43,917 bases of DNA from contig CADCOC010000064.1 in assembly GCA_902802945.1 (NCBI GenBank), positions 1 through 43,917 on the forward strand, read 5' to 3'. Below the pieces are notes generated by a model, which searched no databases, was not told where the DNA came from, and saw only the letters and a program-made list of their open reading frames with translations. Made by a program: the position numbers and the translations under genes. Below, one piece after another: positions 24,851-32,851 of this stretch (the first letter of the stretch is position 1; every line of letters starts with the position of its first letter). The stretch is from an uncultured bacterium. GTDB taxonomy: Bacteria; Verrucomicrobiota; Kiritimatiellia; RFP12; UBA1067.

Positions 24851-25515
24851 GGGGCATGCCTCCTTCCGTCCTCATCGTCGCATCAACGCGCGCGTACGCG
24901 GACTCACAGGAGATTCTCCGCATCCAAGATACGGCCGCAGCTCTTCTGGAGTCAGGAAGCGCGGTTGACGTGCTTGTGCCGCGAACGTCGCCACTTCTCT
25001 CATCCGTCCTAAACCAGGCCGTGCGCGTGTTCACAGTGCCGCGTCTCGTGCCGTTCATGGACAACCCGCCCCGGCGTCCCTCCATCCGCCGGTTCCTCGT
25101 TGGCGCGCTGATGTTCTTCCGCGGCGTCGCGCTGCTCTCCCGACGCAACTACGCCGCGCTCCACGGCGTCAACGACGGCGCGATCGTCGCGCGCGCGATC
25201 AGCGGCTTCGCGACCATCGGGCGGCTGCCATTCATAGCGGAGATGCACCGTCCGTTTTCCAGACCCGGATTCCTGAAGGGGCCGCGGGCCGCCTTGGCGC
25301 GCCTCATCGAACGTCGCGCGCTCCGACGCGCCGCCGCGATAATCCTGCCGGACGAGCAGACGCTATCGCTTTTTGGCCGACACATTCCGCGTGCTCGCGT
25401 CACGCTCATCCCCGACCCCCACGTGGAACTCGTGCCGACCGCGTTTACCTTCGGCGAATTCGCCGCCGCCATAAGACATGTCTACGAATATGCGTTTTGC
25501 CCCAAGGGAGGATAA
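24847..25515 (+). CDS. Glycosyltransferase-4-like N-terminal half (short GT-B protein)
   Basis: A 222-residue protein resembling only the N-terminal (acceptor) half of a GT-B glycosyltransferase: SVLIVASTRAYADSQEILRIQDTAAALLESGSAVDVLVP (about 6-45), LHGVNDGAIVARAI, PFIAEMHRP, and AIILPDEQTLSLFGRHIPRARVTLIPDPHVELVP where the domain hinge should be. The C-terminal nucleotide-sugar-binding domain (about 170 residues) is missing. There is no obvious frameshifted continuation, as the next gene starts 4 nt later with a perfect ribosome site. It is either a degraded enzyme or a half-protein needing a partner. Start GTG overlaps the zinc-ribbon stop; ATG at 24856 is an alternative. Confidence 0.7.
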   Translation: MRGMPPSVLIVASTRAYADSQEILRIQDTAAALLESGSAVDVLVPRTSPLLSSVLNQAVRVFTVPRLVPFMDNPPRRPSIRRFLVGALMFFRGVALLSRRNYAALHGVNDGAIVARAISGFATIGRLPFIAEMHRPFSRPGFLKGPRAALARLIERRALRRAAAIILPDEQTLSLFGRHIPRARVTLIPDPHVELVPTAFTFGEFAAAIRHVYEYAFCPKGG

Positions 25516-25519
25516 GACC

Positions 25520-26578
25520 ATGGAGAAGAAAACTAAAAACGTGAAGAAGGAATTGGCCAAGGGGAAGAAGAAAAAAAAGACGCCAATCAGCAAGGCCCGC
25601 CTCATTGCAAGGATTGTCTCCGCCGCGCTTGCCCTCTCGCTTATCGCCTGCTGTGCCGTGGGCGACTGGTACGTACACCATCCGCGCGAATGGCTGGACG
25701 AGCACCGCGCCTTCTACACCGCTCCGCTCTGGTACTTCGGCAACCGCACAGCGTTTATCACGGACGCTCTCGGATGGACCGGACACGACGCCGTATACGA
25801 CTCAGACGACCCCGTGCCCGAGGGGCAGGTGTTTTTCGCCGGTGCCCCCGAACGTACGGGCGCGCCCGCCCCGGAGGACATCGTCGTGCTCCAGCGCGGC
25901 GAGTTCGCCGTCGGCTGGTCTCCGTCGCTGCGCCATCCAGTGTGGGCCGCCTACCACGTCGTGAAGGACGCCAGGTTCGACACGCTGAAACGTCCGAACT
26001 TCCAGAAGGACCGCAGCGTCGCCTCGTGCCCCGCCGCCAACGACTACTCCCGCTCCGGCTACGACAGAGGACATCTCGTGCCAAACCGCGCCATCGTCAC
26101 GCGCTACGGACCCGACGAGCAGGAGAAGACCTTTCTCATGACGAACATCGCCCCGCAGCGTCCCGCCCTCAACCGCGGGCCATGGCGCGAGATGGAACAG
26201 CGTATATCAGATCTGTGGACCGCCCGCTACGGCGAGATTTGGGTCATTGTTGGCGCTATATCGCCGGCGCCAAAGCGCACCACCCTTCAAAGCGCCCCTT
26301 CCATCGACGTGCCGGAGCAGTTCTACATGCTTGTCACCGCGCAGGACGCGGACGGCGTGCGCGCACTCGCAGTGATGCTCCCGCAGACCTCCTCCGTAAA
26401 CGACTTTCCCGTACACGGCATCGTCACCATCGAAGAGCTCGAAGCGGCAACGGGACTCCGCTTCTTCCCAGACATGCCGAAGTTCCTCGCACGCCCGCTC
26501 AAGGCCGACCGCCCCACACGCCTATGGCCAATCCGTTTTGTGGATATCGTGAAACTGATACTGCTCCGTTTCACCTAA
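25520..26578 (+). CDS. Membrane-anchored or secreted DNA/RNA non-specific endonuclease (NucA type)
   Basis: A 352-residue protein with a very Lys-rich N-terminus (residues 3-26), one hydrophobic helix (about 28-46, ending ACC), then a beta-beta-alpha-metal nuclease. The catalytic DRGH (182-185; His185 general base), TNIAPQRPALNRGPW (208-222; Asn218 as Mg ligand) and a C-terminal TIEELEAATGLRFFPD block are all intact, as in Serratia-type nucleases. It would cut DNA and RNA outside the cytoplasm for nutrient use or defence against foreign nucleic acid. The ATG at 25520 follows GGGAGGA by 7 nt. Last gene of the plus-strand operon; only 6 nt from convergent rnd. Confidence 0.9.
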   Translation: MEKKTKNVKKELAKGKKKKKTPISKARLIARIVSAALALSLIACCAVGDWYVHHPREWLDEHRAFYTAPLWYFGNRTAFITDALGWTGHDAVYDSDDPVPEGQVFFAGAPERTGAPAPEDIVVLQRGEFAVGWSPSLRHPVWAAYHVVKDARFDTLKRPNFQKDRSVASCPAANDYSRSGYDRGHLVPNRAIVTRYGPDEQEKTFLMTNIAPQRPALNRGPWREMEQRISDLWTARYGEIWVIVGAISPAPKRTTLQSAPSIDVPEQFYMLVTAQDADGVRALAVMLPQTSSVNDFPVHGIVTIEELEAATGLRFFPDMPKFLARPLKADRPTRLWPIRFVDIVKLILLRFT

Positions 26579-26584
26579 CGCTGC

Positions 26585-27622
26585 TCACGGCACGTAGAAG
26601 CGCTCTATGATTGTTCGGCCAACCACCTCAAACCGCCAGCCTTCGGCGAGCGGGTTGTCAGGCACCTCCGGGTCGTCCACGAACGCGAGAAGCTGCGCCC
26701 TGTTCGCGAACACCGCCGGGTCTACGTGCAGCTCATCGCCGCGCGCGACAAGATATTCGTACGCCTTGTCCGCCGCGTCCAGCACCTCTGCGGGATAGTC
26801 CGGCTGGATGGGGAAAGGCCAATCCTCTTCAGACAAACCGGCGGCCTCCATGAGCGCGGCCGCGTAGTCCGCCGCAAGATGGTCGCGCTGGGCGTTGTTC
26901 TTCAGGCGATGGCGGAAACGCACGTTCGGGAACGTTGTCTCGCCGTGCTGGAGACGCCATGCGAGATCAACGAGCGACGCATCGTCGCCCAGCCATCCGC
27001 GGGGCAGATTCCACTCGATCGCACGCCGCTCGCGCACGGCCGCGAGAGCGCGCAACCCGGCGAGGCCGCGACGCGGCAGACGCCGCGCATTCCCCTTCAC
27101 GCGTTTCCACATCTCGTCAGGCTCCGCGTCTCCGTAGGCATCAGGGTAGCGCACGTCGTCGAGCGCGTAACGCACCTGTGCGTCCGTGAGCGGACGCTGG
27201 CTCCAGTCCGTGCAGGTCTCAGTCTTCGCGAGCCCAACGTCCAGTACCTCGTAGAGCAGCTTCTGCAGGCCAATGTTGGATGAATGTCCGCAGAATCCCG
27301 CCGCGAGCTGCGTATCGAACACGTTCACGGGCGCGGCGGACGCATAGTGATACATGAGCTCCAGGTCCTGATGCGCGGCATGGAGAATCTTCACTACGGA
27401 CGGGTCGGAAAGCACCGCCGCAAACGGCGACGGGTCGGTACCGAGCTGACAGTCGAGCGCGCGGCATACGCCGTCCGCGCCGGCCATCTGGACGATGGCA
27501 AGATGGGGGCGATACGATGCGCGCCAGACAAACTCCGTATCGAGAGCGGCCACTCCGCCCGCGACTAGCGCGTCGCAGGCTTCCTTCAGGTCAGGCGTGT
27601 TGCGGATGAGGCCTTCGTCCAT
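26585..27622 (-). CDS. rnd: Ribonuclease D
   Basis: RNase D trims 3' ends of tRNA precursors. The 345-residue protein has the DEDDy exonuclease core: GVAALDTEFVWR (Asp and Glu, about 23-35), ILHAAHQDLELMYHY (Asp) and AQVRYALDDVRYPDAY (Tyr and Asp), followed by HRDC-like helical domains. The segment after YALDDVRY is a little shorter than usual. Start: ATG at 27622 or GTG at 27628; I prefer ATG because GGGGA lies at workable distance. It follows mlaE by 17 nt and ends 6 nt from the convergent nuclease gene, so the two mRNAs' 3' ends must overlap or abut. Confidence 0.93.
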   Translation of the reverse strand: MDEGLIRNTPDLKEACDALVAGGVAALDTEFVWRASYRPHLAIVQMAGADGVCRALDCQLGTDPSPFAAVLSDPSVVKILHAAHQDLELMYHYASAAPVNVFDTQLAAGFCGHSSNIGLQKLLYEVLDVGLAKTETCTDWSQRPLTDAQVRYALDDVRYPDAYGDAEPDEMWKRVKGNARRLPRRGLAGLRALAAVRERRAIEWNLPRGWLGDDASLVDLAWRLQHGETTFPNVRFRHRLKNNAQRDHLAADYAAALMEAAGLSEEDWPFPIQPDYPAEVLDAADKAYEYLVARGDELHVDPAVFANRAQLLAFVDDPEVPDNPLAEGWRFEVVGRTIIERFYVP

Positions 27623-27639
27623 CTTCACGAATCCCCGAA

Positions 27640-28464
27640 TCAGAACTCCAGGTAGAACATCCGCGTAATCATGTAGCCGAGCATGAGAATCAGCAGAAAG
27701 GATATGATCACGCTACGCTGCGTGGCACGTCCCACTCCCACTGCGCCCATCCGCGTGGTAAAGCCCTGATGGCACGAGACGGTGCAGATCACCACCCCAA
27801 AGACCGTGGCCTTCAGGAGACCAACGAAAAGGTCCTTAAGCTCCGCCATCGTCATCGCGCTCGACATGTACTGGCTGAAAGCCACGTTGAATTGCGTATA
27901 TCCCACGACGCCTCCACCCACAACGCCCAGCACGCATGCATAGAACGAGAGGAGTGGCGCCATCACGAGCAGACCGCCCATTCTGGGCGCAGCAAGGAAG
28001 CGCACAGGTGGAATCGACATGATCTCGAGCGCAGCCACTTCGTCGTTCACCGTCATCGTGCCCAGCTCGGCCGCCATCGCGCTGCCCACGCACGCGGAGA
28101 GGCAGATGCCCGTCACGAACGGACCCATCTCGCGGATGAGCGATATCATCACCGCCGCGCCGAGGTACACCTCCTGGTTGAAACGCCGGAGCGCAAGACC
28201 AACCTGAAGTCCGAGAATCATTCCCGCAAACAACCCCACCACCGTAATCACCGGCAGAGTGCGGATGCCAGTGGAGTAGAGCTGCTTCACCAGCTCGGCA
28301 CGCCTGCGACCGCGCAGAAACGTACCCGGCAGGTAGGCAAACGACTCCACCATAAGGCGCACGGCCTGTCCAATGCTCGCGAACCAGGCCATGGTGTGCC
28401 GGAACAGCGAGACGAAGTGCCCTGACGGGGCATCCTCATACAATGGCTCTCTGGTGATTGTCAT
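27640..28464 (-). CDS. mlaE: MlaE-family ABC transporter permease
   Basis: A 274-residue integral membrane protein of the MlaE/YrbE family, the permease of phospholipid or sterol transporters linking inner and outer membranes. Clear family blocks: GIRTLPVITVVGLFAGMILGLQ (66-87), YLGAAVMISLIREMGPFVTGICLSACVGSAMAAELGTMTVNDEVAALEIMSIPPVRFLAAPR (a strongly conserved stretch), and a C-terminal GVGRATQRSVIISFLLILMLGYMITRMFY. The partner genes mlaF (ATPase) and mlaD (MCE protein) are absent next to it, replaced by rnd. The start at 28464 lies 6 nt after a -10 box, with no Shine-Dalgarno. Confidence 0.93.
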   Translation of the reverse strand: MTITREPLYEDAPSGHFVSLFRHTMAWFASIGQAVRLMVESFAYLPGTFLRGRRRAELVKQLYSTGIRTLPVITVVGLFAGMILGLQVGLALRRFNQEVYLGAAVMISLIREMGPFVTGICLSACVGSAMAAELGTMTVNDEVAALEIMSIPPVRFLAAPRMGGLLVMAPLLSFYACVLGVVGGGVVGYTQFNVAFSQYMSSAMTMAELKDLFVGLLKATVFGVVICTVSCHQGFTTRMGAVGVGRATQRSVIISFLLILMLGYMITRMFYLEF

Positions 28465-28470
28465 GGACGC

Positions 28471-28479
28471 AGCATACCA
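28471..28479 (-). promoter_or_regulatory. Extended -10 (TGGTATGCT) for mlaE, likely leaderless start
   Basis: Minus-strand TGGTATGCTGCGTCCATG: the -10 ends 6 nt before the ATG. The same layout with two changes (TGGTATACTGTGTCCATG) is found at 39125-39142. It lies in the 29-nt gap after fabZ. Confidence 0.55.
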
Positions 28480-28493
28480 CTAAACCGTGAATG

Positions 28494-29009
28494 TCACTTC
28501 ATCCCGATTCCGTCCACAGTGCCAAGGACGCATGTGACTTCGGCCTCTGCCGCAAGTTCGTCGCCCACGTAGCCCTTCAGTCCAAACACGCCGAGGCCGG
28601 AACCGTTCCCCGTGCGAATCTTCACGTTCGTGGCGACGGTATAGAGCGTGTCGCCCGGACGCACCTGGCGACGGAAACGCACGCTGCCGACCTTGGCGAG
28701 GAGGAAGCTCGCGTTATCGCTCGCATCGCCCATGAAACGACGCGCCACGATGCCCGCACCGGCTGTCTGCGCCATCGTCTCCACGAGAATCACGCCGGGC
28801 ACGACGGGATAGCCGGGGAAGTGTCCCTCAAAGAAAAAGTTGACCGCCTTGCCGGGAATGGCCGTCGCCGCATCCGTGAACGTGTAGCGCCCGAGCGCGC
28901 CCGTCTCGTCCGCCGAGATCAGTTCGTCAACGAAGAGGAACGGATCGCGGTGCGGCAGCAGCTCGATGCCGGGAATGTGGAACTCGTTCTTGAACTTCGG
29001 GAACTCCAT
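28494..29009 (-). CDS. fabZ: 3-hydroxyacyl-[ACP] dehydratase FabZ-like
   Basis: A 171-residue hot-dog fold protein that dehydrates 3-hydroxyacyl-ACP in type II fatty acid synthesis. Catalytic His is in LLPHRDPFLFVDEL (about 20-33), the GHFPGYPVVPGVILVETMAQTAG helix (about 65-87) carries the conserved Glu. The protein is longer than most FabZ (about 145), with an extra N-terminal stretch MEFPKFKNEFHIPGIE, so a specialised dehydratase is possible. I chose ATG 29009, with GGAGGG inside the end of fabF; the reading frame upstream overlaps fabF and is spurious. Confidence 0.92.
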   Translation of the reverse strand: MEFPKFKNEFHIPGIELLPHRDPFLFVDELISADETGALGRYTFTDAATAIPGKAVNFFFEGHFPGYPVVPGVILVETMAQTAGAGIVARRFMGDASDNASFLLAKVGSVRFRRQVRPGDTLYTVATNVKIRTGNGSGLGVFGLKGYVGDELAAEAEVTCVLGTVDGIGMK

Positions 29010-29014
29010 GGCGC

Positions 29015-30274
29015 TCAGCCCTCCACCTTCTTGAACACCAGAACGCCGTTGTGCCCGCCGAAACCAAGCGAAGTGGATACGGCCACGCGGATGTCGCGCG
29101 ACTTGCCCGTGTTCGGGGTGTAGTCGAGGTCGCATTCGGGATCCGGCACCTCGTAGTTGATCGTGGGCGGCACGAAGCCGTCCTTGATTGCAAGTGCGCA
29201 GACCGCAGCCTCGAGTGCGCCGGTGGCGCCGAGGAGGTGTCCGGTCATGGACTTCGTCGAGGAAATGCTGATGTTCTTCGCCTGCTCGCCGAACACCTCC
29301 TTGAACGCCTTCGTCTCCATTACGTCGTTCAGGTGCGTGGACGTGCCGTGCGCGTTGATGTAGTCGACTGTCGAGAGATCTTCAACCCCCGCGTCCTTGA
29401 GCGCGATGCGGATTGCCTTCACGGCTCCGGCGCCAGTGGGATCCGGTGCGGTAATGTGGTATGCGTCTGCCGTGGCGCCATAGCCGGAGAGCTCGCAGTA
29501 GATCTTCGCGCCGCGCGCACGCGCGTGCTCCTCGGTTTCGAGGATGAGCATCGCGGCGCCTTCGCCCATCACGAATCCGCAGCGGTCGGCGTTGAATGGA
29601 CGCGAGGCCTTTTCGGGACTGTCGTTGAACTGCGTGGCGAGCGCCTTCATCTTCATGAATCCGCCCACGGCGAACTCAAGGATCGTCGCCTCGGTGCCGC
29701 CAGCTACCATCACGTCGGCACGTCCGGCGCGCATGAGGTCGAGCGCAATGCCAAGCGCGTCCGTGGAAGAGGCGCACGCGGTCACGACCACCTGTGCGGG
29801 GCCCTTTGCGCCAAGGGCCATGGAGATGTTACCCGCCGCCTCGTTGGCGATCAGCTCGGGGATTGCGAGCGGGGAAAGACGATCAGGACCGCGGTCGAAG
29901 AGGGTCTTCCACGCCTCACCGGTCGTCTGCATACCACCGATGCCGTTGCCGATCATCGTGCCCACGCGGTCCATGTCTGGCTTGTTTTCGTCCGTGAATC
30001 CGGCGTCCTTCCACGCCTCGACTGCGGCGGCGACGCCGTAGATTGAGAACGCATCCATGTGGCGTGCTGCCTTGCGGTCAACATAGCCTGTCTCGGCAAG
30101 ATAGGCATCGAAGTCCTTCAGCTCGCCGGCGACCTGACAGGTACAGCGCGAAGCGTCGAACTTCGTAATACGCCCGATGCCGCACGTACCGGCCTTCAGG
30201 GCGCTCCAGCTCGCGTCCTTGCCATTTCCGACCGGCGTAACCATGCCGATTCCCGTGATGACTATCTTCTTCAT
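29015..30274 (-). CDS. fabF: Beta-ketoacyl-ACP synthase II
   Basis: FabF elongates acyl-ACP with malonyl-ACP. The 419-residue thiolase-fold protein has the catalytic triad: Cys in VVTACASSTDALG (about 168), His in NAHGTSTHLND (about 308) and His in KSMTGHLLGATGALEA (about 345), plus KKIVITGIGMVTPVG at the N-terminus and SLGFGGHNGVLVF at the C-terminus. The normal length is 410-420. ATG 30274 follows AGAGAGGA at 8 nt. fabH lies upstream beyond a heptamer array, fabZ downstream by 5 nt. No acpP, fabD or fabG is in this cluster. Confidence 0.96.
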   Translation of the reverse strand: MKKIVITGIGMVTPVGNGKDASWSALKAGTCGIGRITKFDASRCTCQVAGELKDFDAYLAETGYVDRKAARHMDAFSIYGVAAAVEAWKDAGFTDENKPDMDRVGTMIGNGIGGMQTTGEAWKTLFDRGPDRLSPLAIPELIANEAAGNISMALGAKGPAQVVVTACASSTDALGIALDLMRAGRADVMVAGGTEATILEFAVGGFMKMKALATQFNDSPEKASRPFNADRCGFVMGEGAAMLILETEEHARARGAKIYCELSGYGATADAYHITAPDPTGAGAVKAIRIALKDAGVEDLSTVDYINAHGTSTHLNDVMETKAFKEVFGEQAKNISISSTKSMTGHLLGATGALEAAVCALAIKDGFVPPTINYEVPDPECDLDYTPNTGKSRDIRVAVSTSLGFGGHNGVLVFKKVEG

Positions 30275-30310
30275 TATGCCATTCCTCTCTTAAGAGTTTC
30301 GCGATTGTTT

Positions 30311-30338
30311 TTACACTTTACACTTTCAACTTTACACT
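30311..30338 (-). repeat. Heptamer array 4 (fabH / fabF gap)
   Basis: Four in-phase 7-bp units on the minus strand: AGTGTAA, AGTTGAA, AGTGTAA, AGTGTAA. They start immediately after the fabH TGA stop (30339-30341) and end 36 nt before the fabF ATG. Confidence 0.9.
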
Positions 30339-31322
30339 TCACAAGTACGGCCACTGCATGTACGTGCCTGCGTAGGTGAGACCAGCTCCGAAGCCGCACA
30401 GGACGATTTTCGCGCCGTCCGCGAGCTCGCCCTTCCGGACAGCCTCGTCAAGCGCGACGGGGATGGAGGCTGCGGACGTATTGCCAGTCGTTTCGAGGTT
30501 TAGGTAGAACTTCTCGATTGGCAGCTTCATGCGGCGCGCGACTGCTTCGATGATGCGTCCGTTCGCCTGGTGCGCGAATACGCGGTCCAGATCAGCCGGC
30601 GTTGTGCCGAGCTTTTCGCAGAGCTGGTTCGTGACCTTCGCGAGCGAACGCACGGCGAAGGCGAACACGTCGTGGCCCTGAAGCACGAGATAGGGAATTG
30701 GCAACATGCCCGGCTGTGCCGGTAGGCGCGTGCCGCCCTCGCGGTAGATGAAGCGCGCGCCGTTGCCGTCCGCCCACAGGATGGAATGCGCGGCGGGGCC
30801 TTCCTCGTCAGGCACGTCGCCCACCACTACTGCACCCGCGCCGTCGCCGAAGAGGATGCAGCTGCCGCGGTCGCGCCAGTCCACGATGCGCGTAAGCGTC
30901 TCGGCGCCTATCACTAGCGCCTTCTTGCCTGCATTGACCTTCACCCAGCAGCGCGCCTGCTCCAGTGCGTAGACAAAGCCCGCGCAGGCGGCCTGCAGGT
31001 CGTAGGCCCCCGTTTCGGCACAGCCTAGCGCGGCCTGAACGAGACAGGCTGTTGACGGAAAAGTGGCATAGTCGGGCGTGGAGGTGGCGACGATGATGAG
31101 CCCGATGTCGGCCGGCGCGACCTGCGCCGCCTCCAGTGCCTTCCGCGCCGCCTTCGCGGCCATGGCGGACGTACAGTCGTCCGCCTCAGCGACGTGGCGC
31201 GAGTGGATGCCCGTGTGGGAGTATATCCACTCGTCGGACGTGTCAAGCGTCCTTGCGAGGTCGTCGTTAGTGACGACCTTCGGGGGCAGGTAGCTGCCCG
31301 TTCCCAGTATTTTTACTGACAT
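30339..31322 (-). CDS. fabH: Beta-ketoacyl-ACP synthase III
   Basis: FabH starts fatty acid synthesis by condensing acetyl- (or branched acyl-) CoA with malonyl-ACP. The 327-residue protein has Cys in YDLQAACAGFVYAL (about 112), His in VFAHQANGRI (about 251) and Asn in ETTGNTSAASIP (about 281), the standard triad, and the TGIHSRHVAE and ATSTPDYATFPSTACLVQ blocks. I chose ATG 31322 (MSVKILGTGSYLPP); the in-frame extension to 31388 crosses a hairpin and has no FabH similarity. Its promoter is about 110 nt upstream. Confidence 0.96.
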   Translation of the reverse strand: MSVKILGTGSYLPPKVVTNDDLARTLDTSDEWIYSHTGIHSRHVAEADDCTSAMAAKAARKALEAAQVAPADIGLIIVATSTPDYATFPSTACLVQAALGCAETGAYDLQAACAGFVYALEQARCWVKVNAGKKALVIGAETLTRIVDWRDRGSCILFGDGAGAVVVGDVPDEEGPAAHSILWADGNGARFIYREGGTRLPAQPGMLPIPYLVLQGHDVFAFAVRSLAKVTNQLCEKLGTTPADLDRVFAHQANGRIIEAVARRMKLPIEKFYLNLETTGNTSAASIPVALDEAVRKGELADGAKIVLCGFGAGLTYAGTYMQWPYL

Positions 31323-31366
31323 ACTCTTACGGCAATTGCTGAATCCCTCTTTCGCGCCATTCGCGA

Positions 31367-31386
31367 GGCAGGCCACACGACCTGCC
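31367..31386 (-). other. Hairpin in the fabH 5' leader
   Basis: Minus strand GGCAGGTC-GTGT-GGCCTGCC: an 8-bp stem (one G-U pair) and a 4-nt loop, between the predicted start of transcription (about 31427) and the fabH ATG. No T-run follows, so it is not a simple terminator; it may affect mRNA stability or be a protein site. Confidence 0.4.
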
Positions 31387-31433
31387 AAAACTCGCAGAAA
31401 CTACCATGCGCGTCTGAGCGGTTCAACGCGGTT

Positions 31434-31462
31434 ATTATGCCAAATCTGCGCGCTTAACGCAA
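31434..31462 (-). promoter_or_regulatory. fabH promoter
   Basis: Minus strand TTGCGT at 31457-31462, 17-nt spacer, CATAAT at 31434-31439 with TGG before it (TGGCATAAT). It drives fabH-fabF-fabZ. The 178-bp gap 31323-31500 is the longest gene-free stretch in the window and contains nothing else I can name apart from the hairpin. Confidence 0.65.
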
Positions 31463-31500
31463 GGGGAAATTAATTCCAGACGCACACTCGCGCAACTTTA

Positions 31501-32496
31501 CTATTTGCGATAACGATGTGTAGAGGCGGCGCGGGCGATCTCTCCACCCGCGAGTTCGACCTTGAGGCGCAGGTACGCCTCCCAGCGCGCAACGTCGAGC
31601 GTGCCGTCGGCAAGCGCGGCCTTCACCGCGCAACCGGGTTCCGTATCGTGGCGACAGTCCGAGAAGCGACAGCGCGCGAAGAGCGCCTCCACGTCGGCAA
31701 AGGCGTCCGAAACGCCCGCGTCCGCATCCCAGAGCCCGAGCTCACGCATGCCGGGCGTGTCGATCACGAGCGCGCCCGACGAGAGGCGCACGAGCTCGCG
31801 CTCGGTCGTTGTGTGGCGTCCCTTCGAATCCCATTCGCGGATTTCCAGCGTGGGCATCAGCTCCTCGCCCGCGAGGGCGTTGACGAGGGAGGACTTACCC
31901 ACGCCGGACGAGCCGATAAACGCGAGCGTGCGGCGCGGCTGCACGTACGGCGCGAGCTGGTCGAGTCCCGCGCCCGTGAGCGACGAAATCGCCACAACCT
32001 GCACATCGCCCGCGTGCGCCCGCGCCTGCGCGAGGTAGTCCGCGAGTTCCTTCTCGTCCACGAGGTCGCGCTTCGTGAGCACTGCCACCACAGGCGCGCC
32101 CGATACGGCCCCGGCGGCGAGGAAGCGTTCGAGGCGGCGCACGGAGAAGTTCTGGTTGAGGCTCATCAGGAAGAAGAGCGTGTCGAAGTTGACGGCGATC
32201 GTCTGCGCCTGGCGTCGCTTCGACGACGGATCGAGCCGGTCGAACTGGGAGGTACGCGGCAGCGTGGCGACAATGCGCCCTTCTCCGTGCGGGTTCCACT
32301 TGAGCGCCACGAAGTCGCCCGTCGTGGGCGGGATGGCGTCGGGACGGTTGTGGTACGCGCCCGCCTTCTTGCGGGCGATGCACTCGCCCTCGTCGCAGAC
32401 CACACGGTAGTAGTCGCCGTAGGCGGCCACCACGCGCGCGGCAACCGCGCCCGGAATCGCGACGGGGCCGCCGGTGTATCCGTAGTCCGCGATCAC
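31501..32496 (-). CDS. rsgA: Ribosome small-subunit-dependent GTPase RsgA
   Basis: RsgA is a circularly permuted GTPase that checks late 30S maturation. The 331-residue protein has an N-terminal OB fold, then the G4 motif first (VLTKRDLVDE, with Thr in place of the common Asn), G1 (LAFIGSSGVGKSSLVNALAG, about 192-211), G2 region GRHTTTERELV, G3 (VIDTPGMRELGLW), and a C-terminal zinc site CRFSDCRHDTEPGCAV. The permuted order G4-G1-G3 is diagnostic. It begins 4 nt after the DUF1667 stop, so it sits at the end of the flavoprotein operon. Confidence 0.96.
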   Translation of the reverse strand: MIADYGYTGGPVAIPGAVAARVVAAYGDYYRVVCDEGECIARKKAGAYHNRPDAIPPTTGDFVALKWNPHGEGRIVATLPRTSQFDRLDPSSKRRQAQTIAVNFDTLFFLMSLNQNFSVRRLERFLAAGAVSGAPVVAVLTKRDLVDEKELADYLAQARAHAGDVQVVAISSLTGAGLDQLAPYVQPRRTLAFIGSSGVGKSSLVNALAGEELMPTLEIREWDSKGRHTTTERELVRLSSGALVIDTPGMRELGLWDADAGVSDAFADVEALFARCRFSDCRHDTEPGCAVKAALADGTLDVARWEAYLRLKVELAGGEIARAASTHRYRK

Positions 32497-32500
32497 GGCG

Positions 32501-32851
32501 TCAGACGGCGCACATCGCGGTGGCGATCACGTCCACGCCCGTATCGCAGGCGTTCTCGATCACGAGGTCGCCGATCTTCTTCGGCGGCAGCACGGTCGTG
32601 TTCGCGAGGAGGTTCGTGACCTCGGCGATCTTGCCCTTCGGGATCGCGGTGCGCGTCTTGACGGGCAGCGGACGCCGCGTGCCGGCCACGCGGACGAGTC
32701 CCGTCACCATGCGGGTGGGGTTCGTCAGCTCGGCGATGGCGTAGGCCTCGCCGCGCGGACACGTATGCCCCGTCACCTTCACGGCGCCGTCCGCGCCGCG
32801 CTCCACGGTCATTTCACAGCCCTTCGGGCAATTAATGCAGATCAGTTGCAT
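32501..32851 (-). CDS. DUF1667 protein, partner of the GlpA-like flavoprotein
   Basis: A 116-residue protein of the DUF1667 family. It has ICINCPKGCEMTVE (4-17, CxxCxxxC) and HTCPRGEAYAIAE, both typical, which probably hold an iron-sulfur cluster or zinc. In many anaerobes it forms a conserved trio with a GlpA-like and a second FAD/NAD oxidoreductase; here those two are fused into the gene upstream. The ATG at 32851 lies 20 nt inside the end of that gene, so translation is coupled. Its biochemical role is not established. Confidence 0.9.
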   Translation of the reverse strand: MQLICINCPKGCEMTVERGADGAVKVTGHTCPRGEAYAIAELTNPTRMVTGLVRVAGTRRPLPVKTRTAIPKGKIAEVTNLLANTTVLPPKKIGDLVIENACDTGVDVIATAMCAV

